Assembly (NCBI GenBank): GCA_020048055.1
Contig: JAIFNA010000011.1
Location: 62,001 to 126,000 of the forward strand
Direction of reading: 5' to 3'
From: Arcobacter sp.
GTDB taxonomy: Bacteria; Campylobacterota; Campylobacteria; Campylobacterales; Arcobacteraceae
Length of the DNA: 64,000 nucleotides
Part shown: piece by piece, positions 36,420 through 45,947 of the stretch
Position numbering within the stretch: position 1 is the stretch's first letter
Layout of the letters: each line of letters opens with the position of its first letter
Translations under genes and position numbers: made by a program
The notes under the pieces: model-generated
Databases searched by the model: none
The model's input: the letters and a program-made list of their open reading frames with translations, nothing else
What the model was told of the DNA's origin: nothing

Positions 36420-39400
36420 GCTTAATAATCTTTCTTTTAGTAATTTAAATTTTGGGGAATTGTATTTAAAATATGATAAAAAACTCTTTGTAGAAGCTAA
36501 AGATTTTAGTTATGACACACATAAACTAGATTTTAATATTACCCTTGATGGTGATGGTTCTGATTTTGTTTTGAAGTTGGAAAATGTTGTTTATAAAAAT
36601 CTAAATATGAATTTGGGCGGTGAAATACTACTTAGTGATGAGGCAATTGATAAGTTACTTGGTGATCCAAAAAAAGAGCTTATGATTGATAAATTTAATA
36701 TAGTTTTTGATAAAAACCTTCCATCTTTAAAAAGTGATAAACTTTTTGTAACTTTAAATAAAGATATTTTTTTAAATTTCAATAAGCCAACACTTGATGG
36801 GATAAAACTTGATAAATCAAATATTAGTCTTCTAAATCTTGATAGTGATGGAATCCTTAAAATTGAGCTTTTTACAAATAATATTTTAGATTTAAAGCTT
36901 TTAAAGGTTTTAGCACATTATGAAGTTGAACTCCCTGCTTTACAATTAAGTGGGAGAAATAGCACAAGTTTAAAATTAGATTTTCCATTTAAAAAAGGGG
37001 AATACACAAATCTTTTGGTTGTTTCAAAACTGCAAAATGGTGTTATAAAAATTGGTGACAATGGTATCAAAGTTAAAAAAACACCACCAAATCCAGAAAC
37101 AAAAATAAATGTAAAAGTTTTGGTTGAATTAGCAAATAATACTCTCCTTTATGAAAACAATATTGTAAAATCAAAACTATTAAATGTCTCAATAAATAAC
37201 TCTAAAATTGATGTTGCATCAAAAGAAAATCAACTAATTAATCCAAAAATAAATGCAATTATAGAAAATCTTAATCTTTCACTTTTGAATAATCAAATCA
37301 AATTTAGCTCCGATGTTAAAGATGAAAAAACAAACTCAATAGCTCTTAGTGGGGATACAAACCTAAACACAAAAGAAACAAGCGGTATTTTAAAAATATA
37401 TAATATTACAGATGGAAAAATGGTTTCACTTGATTCAAAAGAATTGCAATTTAAAGTGTGGCATAAGCCTTTAGCTGTACATCTTAACGGTAATTTTGGT
37501 GCAAATATCAAATTTGGAAATAACCAATCCAAAAGGGTAGAATTTACCAATTTTGTTGCTGATTTTAAAAATAAAATTGTAAATATTGCAACAAACATTT
37601 TAGAAGAAAATAATATTTTTAAACTTCTAAACACTACAAGCCTTGATACAAATAGCTCAAATGGTGAAGTGTTTGTATCAAATTTTGAATATGAAAAAAC
37701 AGCACAAATCAAAAACCAAACTATTAGATATAACGCAATTCATTCTCCACTTAATGTGAACATAAAAACTAATCTAGAAGCACTAATCACACTAAATAAC
37801 AATGATACAAATAGTTCAAAAATTGTTTCATTGGAAAATTTAAATGGGGATTTTAAAAACAATCAGCTTGCTATTGAAGCTATCTTAAAAGAGGGAGCAA
37901 ATAACGCTACAATAAGCCATAGAAGTGATTTTGATAAAAATGTCTCTAGTGGAATTTTTGTTGTAAATAACTTTACAAATGATTTTATTTCAAAGTTACA
38001 AAATCAAACTTTAAATTATACGATAACACATAATCCACTTAAAGCTCACATTGTATCAAACATAAGCGCTACCATTAAAGATAGAGATATTAGATTGGAA
38101 AATCTTGATGTTATTTATGACAAAAATATCATCGATATAAATACAAATTTAATCGAAAATAACAACTCACTTTTTATAACAAATAGTACAAGTCATGATA
38201 CAAATATCTCAAATGGATTTCTTTATATAAGCAATCTTTTTATCGATAAAAATTTAAACTTTGTAAATGAGTTTTTGCCTTACAGTTTCTCATTTTTAGG
38301 TGGCTTAGAAGTTAGAATTCCAAAATATGATTTACTTTATAAAAAAGATGAGGAGAAACAAAATATTGTAGTTGGAAAATTAAATTCATTTTTATCAAAA
38401 ATAAATCATATAGAGGATAAAAAAGAGTTTGATGGAAGTTTGTATCTCTATACAACTGATAACTTTAACAGTATGAACGTATTTGTCAATGATTTAGGGA
38501 TAGATATAAATAGTTCGTTGTTTAAAGATGAAAATAAAACAAATAATCAAGAAACTCAAAATACAAAAACATCTTCAAATGAAATAAGTGAAACAAAAGA
38601 CACATTTGTGATACCAAAAATATCTGCAAAAATCTTTAATTCAAAAGTCCAAGTTGATGGGGCATTATTTAATTCGGCATATATTTTTGGAGATATCAAC
38701 AAAGAAAAAATCGATATAAAATATCAACCAACAGAAGAGGAAAATACTATAGATTTCCATAAAGATGGAGATAATTTGACTTTAAGAGCTAGGGATTTAA
38801 CTAATAGCTTTTTAAAAAATCTTGCAAATAAAGATATTTTACAAGATGGGCGATTTGATATAAGTGTTGATGGAAATAAAACAAATCTATTTGGTTCTGT
38901 TTATGCTAGAAGTACAACGGTTAAAAATGTAAGAATTTTAAACAACTTAATAACTTTTATAAACACAACCCCAGCTCTTATAAATCCTATTTTGGTTTTA
39001 CCAACATTGTTTAGGATGGGAGAGACTAATTTTGATACAAATGGATATTTTGTAAAAGATGGATATTTGAGTTTTGATTACGATTATGGTTCAAAAATAT
39101 TAAATCTCCCGTCGTTTCATACAAAAAGTAAAATGATGGATTTTAAAGGGAGTGGCGTGGTTGACTTAAAAAATGAAACCATAAGTATCCCTATAAATAT
39201 CATTTTCTTAAAAGATTATTCAAAATTCTTAAATCATATCCCTATTATTGGACATATTATTACTGGTGATGATGGAAATTTTGTTACAAATGTAGATATT
39301 AAGGGTAATTTTGAAGAGCAAGAGTTTGAAACACATATTGTTAAAAATACAAGTGATGGGGTGTTTGGAGTTGTAAAAAGAATTTTTATGACCCCTTTTA

Positions 39401-39492
39401 GATTGTTTGAAAAACTAACAAATACACTGAATGAAGAAGATAAAAAAAGTGATAATTCAAATGAAAATACAACAAAAAATGAAGGAAATTAA
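36304..39492 (+). CDS. Giant AsmA-like (DUF3971/YhdP-type) envelope protein
   Basis: A 1062-residue protein anchored by one N-terminal helix (IIFRAIIFLLEFLIFSIVVF) with a very long periplasmic part rich in beta-strand patterns and Asn. The C-terminal ~230 residues have the AsmA-like signature: FDISVDGNKTNLFGSVYA, a repeated DLKNETISIP element and a final amphipathic region. In the middle, three ~95-residue repeats share Lx(F/Y)xxxHxPLxxxIxxN (near residues 376, 469, 565). AsmA-family proteins form grooves that carry lipids between membranes; such a role here is inference. The 3' end overlaps the dnaB ATG by one base. Start ATG 36304 is provisional. Confidence 0.75.
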   Translation: MVTKSTRIASIIFRAIIFLLEFLIFSIVVFIVVLMYGIKLNNLSFSNLNFGELYLKYDKKLFVEAKDFSYDTHKLDFNITLDGDGSDFVLKLENVVYKNLNMNLGGEILLSDEAIDKLLGDPKKELMIDKFNIVFDKNLPSLKSDKLFVTLNKDIFLNFNKPTLDGIKLDKSNISLLNLDSDGILKIELFTNNILDLKLLKVLAHYEVELPALQLSGRNSTSLKLDFPFKKGEYTNLLVVSKLQNGVIKIGDNGIKVKKTPPNPETKINVKVLVELANNTLLYENNIVKSKLLNVSINNSKIDVASKENQLINPKINAIIENLNLSLLNNQIKFSSDVKDEKTNSIALSGDTNLNTKETSGILKIYNITDGKMVSLDSKELQFKVWHKPLAVHLNGNFGANIKFGNNQSKRVEFTNFVADFKNKIVNIATNILEENNIFKLLNTTSLDTNSSNGEVFVSNFEYEKTAQIKNQTIRYNAIHSPLNVNIKTNLEALITLNNNDTNSSKIVSLENLNGDFKNNQLAIEAILKEGANNATISHRSDFDKNVSSGIFVVNNFTNDFISKLQNQTLNYTITHNPLKAHIVSNISATIKDRDIRLENLDVIYDKNIIDINTNLIENNNSLFITNSTSHDTNISNGFLYISNLFIDKNLNFVNEFLPYSFSFLGGLEVRIPKYDLLYKKDEEKQNIVVGKLNSFLSKINHIEDKKEFDGSLYLYTTDNFNSMNVFVNDLGIDINSSLFKDENKTNNQETQNTKTSSNEISETKDTFVIPKISAKIFNSKVQVDGALFNSAYIFGDINKEKIDIKYQPTEEENTIDFHKDGDNLTLRARDLTNSFLKNLANKDILQDGRFDISVDGNKTNLFGSVYARSTTVKNVRILNNLITFINTTPALINPILVLPTLFRMGETNFDTNGYFVKDGYLSFDYDYGSKILNLPSFHTKSKMMDFKGSGVVDLKNETISIPINIIFLKDYSKFLNHIPIIGHIITGDDGNFVTNVDIKGNFEEQEFETHIVKNTSDGVFGVVKRIFMTPFRLFEKLTNTLNEEDKKSDNSNENTTKNEGN

Positions 39493-40937
39493 TGGATAAT
39501 ATCTATGCTATCAATATTGAAAGAGCAGTTTTAAGCTCAATTTTTTTTAATCCAGAAGTTATTGAGGATATCCTTGGGATACTAAAACCAAAAGATTTTT
39601 ATCTTCCAGCACACAAAAAGATCTTCGAGGCAATGGAAAAGTTAAATAGCCAAGATTTGCCAATTGATGAGGATTTTATACGAAGAAGAGTTGACTCTAA
39701 AGAGGTTGATGATAGTGTTTTAATTGAGATATTAAGTGCAAATGCTATCTCAAATACTTTAGCTTATGCAAAAGAGATTAAAGATGGTTCGGTTAAAAGG
39801 GAACTTATTGCGCTTGCGACTTCTATTAAAAAAGTAACAATTGAAGATGAGCTACCTGCAACTGAAGCGGTAGATTTTGTCCAAAATGCACTCTATAAAA
39901 TCACAACAGATAGTGCAAGTAGTGAACTAAAAAATATGTATCAAATCACAACAGACACATTACTTCACATGGAGGAGATGAAAAAGAGAGGTAACTCATA
40001 TTTAATAGGTGAAACTACTGGTTTTGATGGGCTTGATAGGAAAACAACAGGATTTAACAATGGTGATCTTGTGATAATCGCAGCTCGTCCAGCTATGGGA
40101 AAAACATCATTTGTTTTAAATACCGCTTTGCAAAATATAGAAAAAGGGAGCGGGGTGATATTTTTCTCCCTTGAGATGCCAGCTGAACAACTTATGATGA
40201 GGCTTCTGAGTGCAAAAACAAGAATTCCTTTACAAAATGTTAGAAAGGGTGATCTTGATGATAGGCAATGGAGCACTATAACACGAGCTTTTGAGGACTT
40301 AAATAAAAAGAAACTTTTTGTAGATGATAGTGGGAGCGTTAATATCAATCAGCTTCGTGCAAGGGTTAGAAAAATCGCTGGAAATAAAGAAAATAATATC
40401 AAAATGGTTGTGATAGATTATCTTCAACTTATGCAAGGGACAGGTGGAAAAGATAGACATTTGGAGGTTTCTGAAATAAGTAGAGGACTTAAGATGTTAG
40501 CAAGGGAGATGGGAATTCCTATTTTGGCACTTTCTCAACTTAACCGTGGACTAGAAAGCAGACCAGATAAAAGACCGATGCTTAGTGACATACGAGAATC
40601 AGGCTCGATTGAGCAAGATGCGGACATCATAATGTTTGTGTATCGTGATGATGTTTATAAAGAGAGAGATGAACAGCGGAAAGAGAAAGAATCAAAAGAT
40701 AAAGGGGAGGCTTACAAAAGTGCTTTTATAAACAAACCAATTGAAGAAGCTGAGATAATCATTGGAAAGCAAAGAAATGGACCAACAGGTACTGTAAAAC
40801 TTGATTTCCATAAAGAGCTTACTATGTTTGTTGATAGGGAAAATCCAAAATATACTTCAAATGCCCCAGTTATAACAAGCTATGAATCCGTTTCTGATTC
40901 TCATATTGACACAGTAGTTGATATTCCTGATATATAA
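39492..40937 (+). CDS. dnaB: Replicative DNA helicase DnaB
   Basis: Hexameric helicase of the replication fork. The N-terminal DnaB domain (IERAVLSSIFFNPEVIEDI) is followed by the RecA-like core: Walker A ARPAMGKTSF, VIFFSLEMPAEQL, Walker B VVIDYLQLMQG, LSQLNRGLESRPDKRP and SDIRESGSIEQDADIIMF, plus the IIGKQRNGPTG end. At 481 residues it is of normal length, and no intein interrupts it. It is coupled to the AsmA-like gene by a one-base overlap. Confidence 0.97.
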   Translation: MDNIYAINIERAVLSSIFFNPEVIEDILGILKPKDFYLPAHKKIFEAMEKLNSQDLPIDEDFIRRRVDSKEVDDSVLIEILSANAISNTLAYAKEIKDGSVKRELIALATSIKKVTIEDELPATEAVDFVQNALYKITTDSASSELKNMYQITTDTLLHMEEMKKRGNSYLIGETTGFDGLDRKTTGFNNGDLVIIAARPAMGKTSFVLNTALQNIEKGSGVIFFSLEMPAEQLMMRLLSAKTRIPLQNVRKGDLDDRQWSTITRAFEDLNKKKLFVDDSGSVNINQLRARVRKIAGNKENNIKMVVIDYLQLMQGTGGKDRHLEVSEISRGLKMLAREMGIPILALSQLNRGLESRPDKRPMLSDIRESGSIEQDADIIMFVYRDDVYKERDEQRKEKESKDKGEAYKSAFINKPIEEAEIIIGKQRNGPTGTVKLDFHKELTMFVDRENPKYTSNAPVITSYESVSDSHIDTVVDIPDI

Positions 40938-40977
40938 ATATTTCATTTTGTAACCAAATTTTAGAAATAAAAAAAAT

Positions 40978-40996
40978 TTTGTAATGGCTTTGTAAT
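40978..40996 (+). promoter_or_regulatory. PhoB-box-like direct repeat
   Basis: TTTGTAAT occurs at 40978-40985 and 40989-40996, an exact 11-base period. As 7-mers, TTGTAAT-GGCT-TTGTAAT has the spacing of a Pho box (two 7-bp repeats with a 4-bp gap) bound by OmpR/PhoB-type regulators. It precedes a phosphatase-type lipoprotein gene, which fits phosphate control, but this is inferred. Confidence 0.5.
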
Positions 40997-41007
40997 TCTT
41001 TACATTT

Positions 41008-41029
41008 AAAATGCAAAGAAAATGCAAAG
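41008..41029 (+). repeat. Perfect tandem 11-mer in the leader of the lipoprotein gene
   Basis: AAAATGCAAAG is repeated exactly at 41008-41018 and 41019-41029, directly before the ribosome site of the gene at 41037. It continues the 11-base phase of the repeats a little upstream only approximately. It may be an operator element or a slippage product. Confidence 0.75.
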
Positions 41030-41036
41030 GGAAAAA

Positions 41037-44000
41037 ATGAAAATAGCTATAAGTTTATGTTTATCGATGACACTAGCTAGTGTCTTTGTTGGTTGTAATG
41101 GTGGAGATTCATCTCAAAATGATACCTCTAATGTTGTTACGGTTGAGCGTGGTGCAGTCTTAGAAGCTGAGGTAAAAGATGCAAGTGGACAAATTGCAAA
41201 AGTAACACAATTTAATAACTACAAATTTGATAATGAGATAAAGTATCCGATTAGTGTGACTGGTGGTTTTATTGATGTTGATGATTCTGGTGACAAAAAT
41301 CAAGGTGATATTCCTCTTACATTTCCTCTAAAAGCTGATTTTGGAAAAAATATCACACTTATTACAACTGCAATTTCAGACTCAAGCCAAGAGGTAAGAA
41401 CTCAAAGACTTGATGCAATGGCTAGAGATTTGAATATTAGTAAAGATGAGTTGTTAAAGTTACCTTCTGAGAGTTTTGATAGCTCGATTTTGTCAAATGA
41501 ACTTTTTAAAGTTTTAAAAGAAAACAACACAACCGATTTAACTCAAATTGTAACTAACTTAACAAGTCATCCAATAATTACTAATTTCAAAACAAAAAAA
41601 GATTCAGTTGATACTACAAAAGATAAAAAAGAGTTTGCTATAAATCTAGAAAAAGAGTATGTGGAAAACTTAGCACAAACTGGAAAAGTTACAAAAATTG
41701 AGTATGAAGATATAAAAAATACCCTTACAAATAAAGCATTTGAACTTTCTATTTTTCATGTGAATGATGTTCACTCACACATTACAAGCGAAGATTTAAG
41801 CTACACAATAAATGGAGTTTCAAAAAAAGTTCAAACAGGTGGATACGCTAGGATAGCGACAAAACTTAATGAATTAAAAACAGCAAAACCAAACTCTCTT
41901 ACTTTAAATGCTGGAGATGCGTTTCAGGGAACTTTGTACTACTCTTTATTTAAAGGTGAAGCAGACGCAACGGCTATGAATCTTATCCCATGGGATGCAT
42001 ATACATTAGGAAATCATGAGTTCGATGATGGCGATATTGGATTAAAAAGCTTTTTAGATAGATTGGATAAAAAGATTCCTGTTGTCTCAGCAAATGTTGT
42101 TCCAAGTTCAACAAATATTCTAAAAGATTATTGGAAGCCATATATTATAAAAGATATAAATGGGCAAAAAGTTGGGATTATTGGGATAGATACAGCTTCA
42201 AAAACAAAAAATTCATCAAATCCAAGTAGTGAAATTACATTTTTAAATGAAGTTGAAACTGCACAAAAATATATAGATGAAATAAATGGAAAAGGTGTTG
42301 ATAAAATTGTTTTATTAACACACCAAGGTCTTAATAATGACTTATCGATGGCAAAAAAATTAACTGGTGTGGATGTTATAATCGGTGGGGATTCACACAC
42401 ATTGATGGGGGATTTCTCTAATATTGGATTAAAAAGTGTTACAAATTCTTATCCACTTCAAGCAAAAGCAAAAGATAATAAAAAAGTTTGTATAGCTCAT
42501 GCTTGGGAATACGCACATATTTTGGGAAATTTAGACGTTGTATTTAATGATAAAGGTGAAGTTATAGCATGTGATGGAAAACCTTTATTATTGGTAAATG
42601 AAGACTTAAATGTTACAAATAAAAATATTGCTGTTACGGCTGAAAATAGTATGGCAGTAGCAGCAATAAAAAGTTTTGAAAACCAAGTTGCGACGAAAAA
42701 AGCCACTCAAATAGGTATTTCATCACAAAAACTAGGACACAACAGAATACCTGGAGATAAACAAGATGGTGTTTCTATTTTACCACTCGGAAGCGATATA
42801 GCTCCAATAGTTGCAAAATCTTTTTACGATTTGAGTAATTTAGCTGATGCTTGTATCCAAAATGGAGGTGGTGTTAGAGTTGCTGTTGAGAGTGGAAAAA
42901 TCACTCTCGGTGATGCTTATACGCTTTTACCTTTTGCGAATACTTTGTTTGAAATAAAAATGACAGGTAAAGAGATAAAGCAAGTTTTAGAAGATGCTTT
43001 AAATGCTACTTATGCTATTGGCGGTTCAACTGGTTCTTTCCCTTACTCTTATGGCTTGAGATATGACATTGATGCTAGTTTATCTGATAATAACAGAATC
43101 TCTAATCTTGAAATAAAAGATAGAAAAACTGGAGTTTGGGGAAATATTGAAGCTGATAAGATGTATACAATAGTTACAAATTCATTTACAGCTGGCGGAA
43201 AAGATGGTTATTTGACATTTAAAACGGTTCAAGATAAAAGAGGTGCTGGAGTTGATACGTATCTTGATTATGCTATGAGTTATGTAAAATATGTTGAAAA
43301 TAAAACACTAAAAGGTGAAAATATCACTAAATTGCCCAACGAAGATCACCCAATAAAAAGCTATAAAAATAAATTAGGTGAAGCTATAAAATTTGAAATC
43401 AGCGATATTAAAAAAATAACAAATTATGAAAGCACAAAAGTAGCAGGTAGTGAAATTGTAGCTTACGATGAAGTTTCTAAAAAAATATTTGTAACAAATG
43501 GTGCCGAAAATAAAATTGATATTTTGCAACTAAGTTATGACAAAGCGACAAATATTTCAACTTCAAATAAAGTAAGTTCAATTGATTTGGGTACTTATGG
43601 TGCAAGCGTTCAAAGTGTAGCTGTTAAAAATGAAAAAGTTGCAGTTGCCCTTGGAAGTGCAAATAAAGCTCAAATTAAAGGTTCTGTTGTTATTTTTGAT
43701 ACAACCGGAAATCATATAAAAACAGTAGAAGCTGGATATCTTCCTGACATGGTAACTTTCAACGAAAGTGGATCAAAAATAGTTGTTGCAAATGAGGGCG
43801 AACCTGATGCAAACTATGTTGACCCAATTGGCTCAGTTGGAATTATAGATGTAGCAAATAATTATGCTTATAGTGATGTTGCTTTTGAAAGTGTGACAAT
43901 TCCAGAAAATGTGATTATAAAAAAAGGCTCAAATGCTTCTGTTGATTTGGAACCGGAATATATAACTGTAAAAAATGATATAGCTTATGTAACTCTTCAA

Positions 44001-44807
44001 GAGAATAATGCTTTAGCAATAGTCGATTTAAATACAAAAAATGTAAGTGTAAAAGCGTTAGGATTTAAAGATTATTCACAAGATAGCAACTCACTTGATA
44101 TAGAAGAGGATGGAATTATTGAATTTAAAACATATAAAAATCTTTATGGTATGTATATGCCAGATTCAATTGCTTCGTATAATGTCGCTTCAAGTACATA
44201 CCTTGTAACAGCAAATGAAGGAGATGGAAGAGAGTGGGGAAGTTATGTAAATGATGCAAAAATCTCAAAACTTCTAAAAGATTCTAAATTAAGCGATGAA
44301 CTAAAGGCAATTTATACTGGTGAAAAAAATGATTTAAAAGTTCACACGGAGCTAGGTTTAGTAAATGGAAAATATGAAAAACTTTATACTTTTGGGGGAA
44401 GAAGTTTTTCTATCTGGGATAATAATGGTGCTTTAGTTTTTGATAGTAAAAATGAATTAGAAAAATTAACACAAACAAATATGCCAGCTCTATTTAACCA
44501 AGAAGATGGAGTACTTGATGGAAGAAGTGGAAATAAAGGTGTTGAACCTGAAGCTTTAGCTATTGGGGAGATTCAAGGTAGTGTTTTTGCTTTTGTTGGA
44601 CTTGAAAGACAAAATGCTATTGTTGTTTTTGATATCACAAATCCTTCAAATGTTAAATTTTCAACATATATTCAAACAAAAGATAATGGAGGAACTTCAC
44701 CTGAGGGGATGAAGTTTGTTTCTGCTTCAAACTCACCAACTGGAAATCCACTTTTAATGGTAGCCTATGAAGTAAGTGGCTCAACAGCTGTTTATGAAAT
44801 AAAATAA
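41037..44807 (+). CDS. Large lipoprotein: UshA-like 5'-nucleotidase plus choice-of-anchor I domain
   Basis: Surface or periplasmic lipoprotein of 1256 residues. The start is ATG 41037 because AAAGGG lies seven bases upstream. The signal ends in a lipobox (SVFVGC, Cys20). Residues ~25-235 are a linker region I do not recognise. A metallophosphatase/5'-nucleotidase follows, with FHVNDVHSH (~240), NAGDAFQG, TLGNHEFDDGD, VIIGGDSH and the C-terminal UshA-type substrate domain (LPFANTLFEIKMTG). From ~798 on there is a beta-propeller-like domain of the choice-of-anchor I type (VANEGEPDANYVDPIGSVGII; TANEGDGREWG; ERQNAIVVFDITNP). Expected role is release of phosphate from nucleotides or other esters. 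A terminator follows. Confidence 0.85.
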   Translation: MKIAISLCLSMTLASVFVGCNGGDSSQNDTSNVVTVERGAVLEAEVKDASGQIAKVTQFNNYKFDNEIKYPISVTGGFIDVDDSGDKNQGDIPLTFPLKADFGKNITLITTAISDSSQEVRTQRLDAMARDLNISKDELLKLPSESFDSSILSNELFKVLKENNTTDLTQIVTNLTSHPIITNFKTKKDSVDTTKDKKEFAINLEKEYVENLAQTGKVTKIEYEDIKNTLTNKAFELSIFHVNDVHSHITSEDLSYTINGVSKKVQTGGYARIATKLNELKTAKPNSLTLNAGDAFQGTLYYSLFKGEADATAMNLIPWDAYTLGNHEFDDGDIGLKSFLDRLDKKIPVVSANVVPSSTNILKDYWKPYIIKDINGQKVGIIGIDTASKTKNSSNPSSEITFLNEVETAQKYIDEINGKGVDKIVLLTHQGLNNDLSMAKKLTGVDVIIGGDSHTLMGDFSNIGLKSVTNSYPLQAKAKDNKKVCIAHAWEYAHILGNLDVVFNDKGEVIACDGKPLLLVNEDLNVTNKNIAVTAENSMAVAAIKSFENQVATKKATQIGISSQKLGHNRIPGDKQDGVSILPLGSDIAPIVAKSFYDLSNLADACIQNGGGVRVAVESGKITLGDAYTLLPFANTLFEIKMTGKEIKQVLEDALNATYAIGGSTGSFPYSYGLRYDIDASLSDNNRISNLEIKDRKTGVWGNIEADKMYTIVTNSFTAGGKDGYLTFKTVQDKRGAGVDTYLDYAMSYVKYVENKTLKGENITKLPNEDHPIKSYKNKLGEAIKFEISDIKKITNYESTKVAGSEIVAYDEVSKKIFVTNGAENKIDILQLSYDKATNISTSNKVSSIDLGTYGASVQSVAVKNEKVAVALGSANKAQIKGSVVIFDTTGNHIKTVEAGYLPDMVTFNESGSKIVVANEGEPDANYVDPIGSVGIIDVANNYAYSDVAFESVTIPENVIIKKGSNASVDLEPEYITVKNDIAYVTLQENNALAIVDLNTKNVSVKALGFKDYSQDSNSLDIEEDGIIEFKTYKNLYGMYMPDSIASYNVASSTYLVTANEGDGREWGSYVNDAKISKLLKDSKLSDELKAIYTGEKNDLKVHTELGLVNGKYEKLYTFGGRSFSIWDNNGALVFDSKNELEKLTQTNMPALFNQEDGVLDGRSGNKGVEPEALAIGEIQGSVFAFVGLERQNAIVVFDITNPSNVKFSTYIQTKDNGGTSPEGMKFVSASNSPTGNPLLMVAYEVSGSTAVYEIK

Positions 44808-44811
44808 TATA

Positions 44812-44838
44812 TTTCCCCTCTTATAAAAAGAGGGGAAA
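44812..44838 (+). terminator. Strong intrinsic terminator after the lipoprotein gene
   Basis: TTTCCCCTCTT (44812-44822), loop ATAAA, AAGAGGGGAAA (44828-44838): a perfect 11-bp stem, then TCTCTCTTTTTG. It is the clearest terminator in the window. Confidence 0.88.
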
Positions 44839-44972
44839 TCTCTCTTTTTGCTTTAATATTATCTCTACACTTTTTAATATACACTTGTATCGCATTTTTA
44901 AAAATCGTAAAATCTTATTTCTTCTTATTTTAATACTGATACAATATTTAAATTTTTTTGAAAAGGGAAAAT

Positions 44973-45947
44973 ATGGAATACAAAAATTATCAGTTTGAAT
45001 TTACGGGCAATGGATTTGATTTTTTTAAAATATGGATTGTAAATATTTTATTAACAGTTGTAACTTTAGGGTTTTATTCACCTTGGGCGAAAGTTAGAAC
45101 AAACAGATGGTTTTACTCAAATACAATTTTAAATGGGGATTCTTTTGTGTATCTCGCTTCCCCTTGGCAAATTTTAAAAGGTAGATTGATTGCAGTTGGT
45201 TTTTTTATCATCTATATCATCTCAACAGCTTTATTTCCTATCTTGTCTCTATTGTTTGTTTTGGGTTTGTTTTTGCTATTCCCTTTTATCTTGGTTAAGT
45301 TTATGAAATTTCAAGCAAAATATAGCTCATACAGAGGGATAACTTTTGATTTTGTTGGTGGATATGTTGAGGCATTAAAAGCTTATCTATTTTTACCAAT
45401 CGGTGTTGTTTTTACTTTAGGTTTATTAGCTCCTTACACAATCAAAAAACAAGTTGAATTTCTCGCAAACAACACTTATTTTGGTTCGATTCGAGGTGAT
45501 TTTAGTGGAACTACTGAGCTGTATTGGAAGATATTTTTCTTTTATCTTGCTATGGCGATGCTTCTTATTTTACCTGGATTTCTAGGACTTAGTGGTGTTT
45601 TTGTTTTACTTATACCTTTGGCGTATATTGGGTTTTTACTTGGTGGGGTTTTTACAAAAGTTGTTAAAACAAATACAATGTACAACCATACAAGATTTGA
45701 AAATATCACCTTTGAAAGTAGTATGAAAACAACTTCTTTGGCTTTGATTTATACAAAAAATACAATATTATCAGTTTTAACTTTGGGGCTTTATATCCCA
45801 TTTGCGATGGTAAATCTTGCAAAATACAAAGCACAAACACTAAAGCTACAAGCATCTGATTTTGAGCATTTTATAGCTCTTGAAGGTGAAACACAAAGTG
45901 CTACTGGTATGGAAGTAGCTGATATATTTGATTTAGATATCTCTTGA
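44973..45947 (+). CDS. DUF898 (YjgN-like) membrane protein
   Basis: A 324-residue polytopic membrane protein. Start ATG 44973 (MEYKNYQFEFTGNGFDFFKIW) has AAAGGGA upstream. It carries the two-fold DUF898 pattern: FTGNGFDFFKIWIVNILLTVVTLGFYSPWAKVRTNRWFY-type segment at the front, and TLGLYIPFAMVNLAKY near the end. Six to eight hydrophobic segments alternate with positively charged loops. Function of the family is not known. Its stop overlaps the start of the M48 peptidase gene, so the two work or are made together. Confidence 0.82.
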   Translation: MEYKNYQFEFTGNGFDFFKIWIVNILLTVVTLGFYSPWAKVRTNRWFYSNTILNGDSFVYLASPWQILKGRLIAVGFFIIYIISTALFPILSLLFVLGLFLLFPFILVKFMKFQAKYSSYRGITFDFVGGYVEALKAYLFLPIGVVFTLGLLAPYTIKKQVEFLANNTYFGSIRGDFSGTTELYWKIFFFYLAMAMLLILPGFLGLSGVFVLLIPLAYIGFLLGGVFTKVVKTNTMYNHTRFENITFESSMKTTSLALIYTKNTILSVLTLGLYIPFAMVNLAKYKAQTLKLQASDFEHFIALEGETQSATGMEVADIFDLDIS

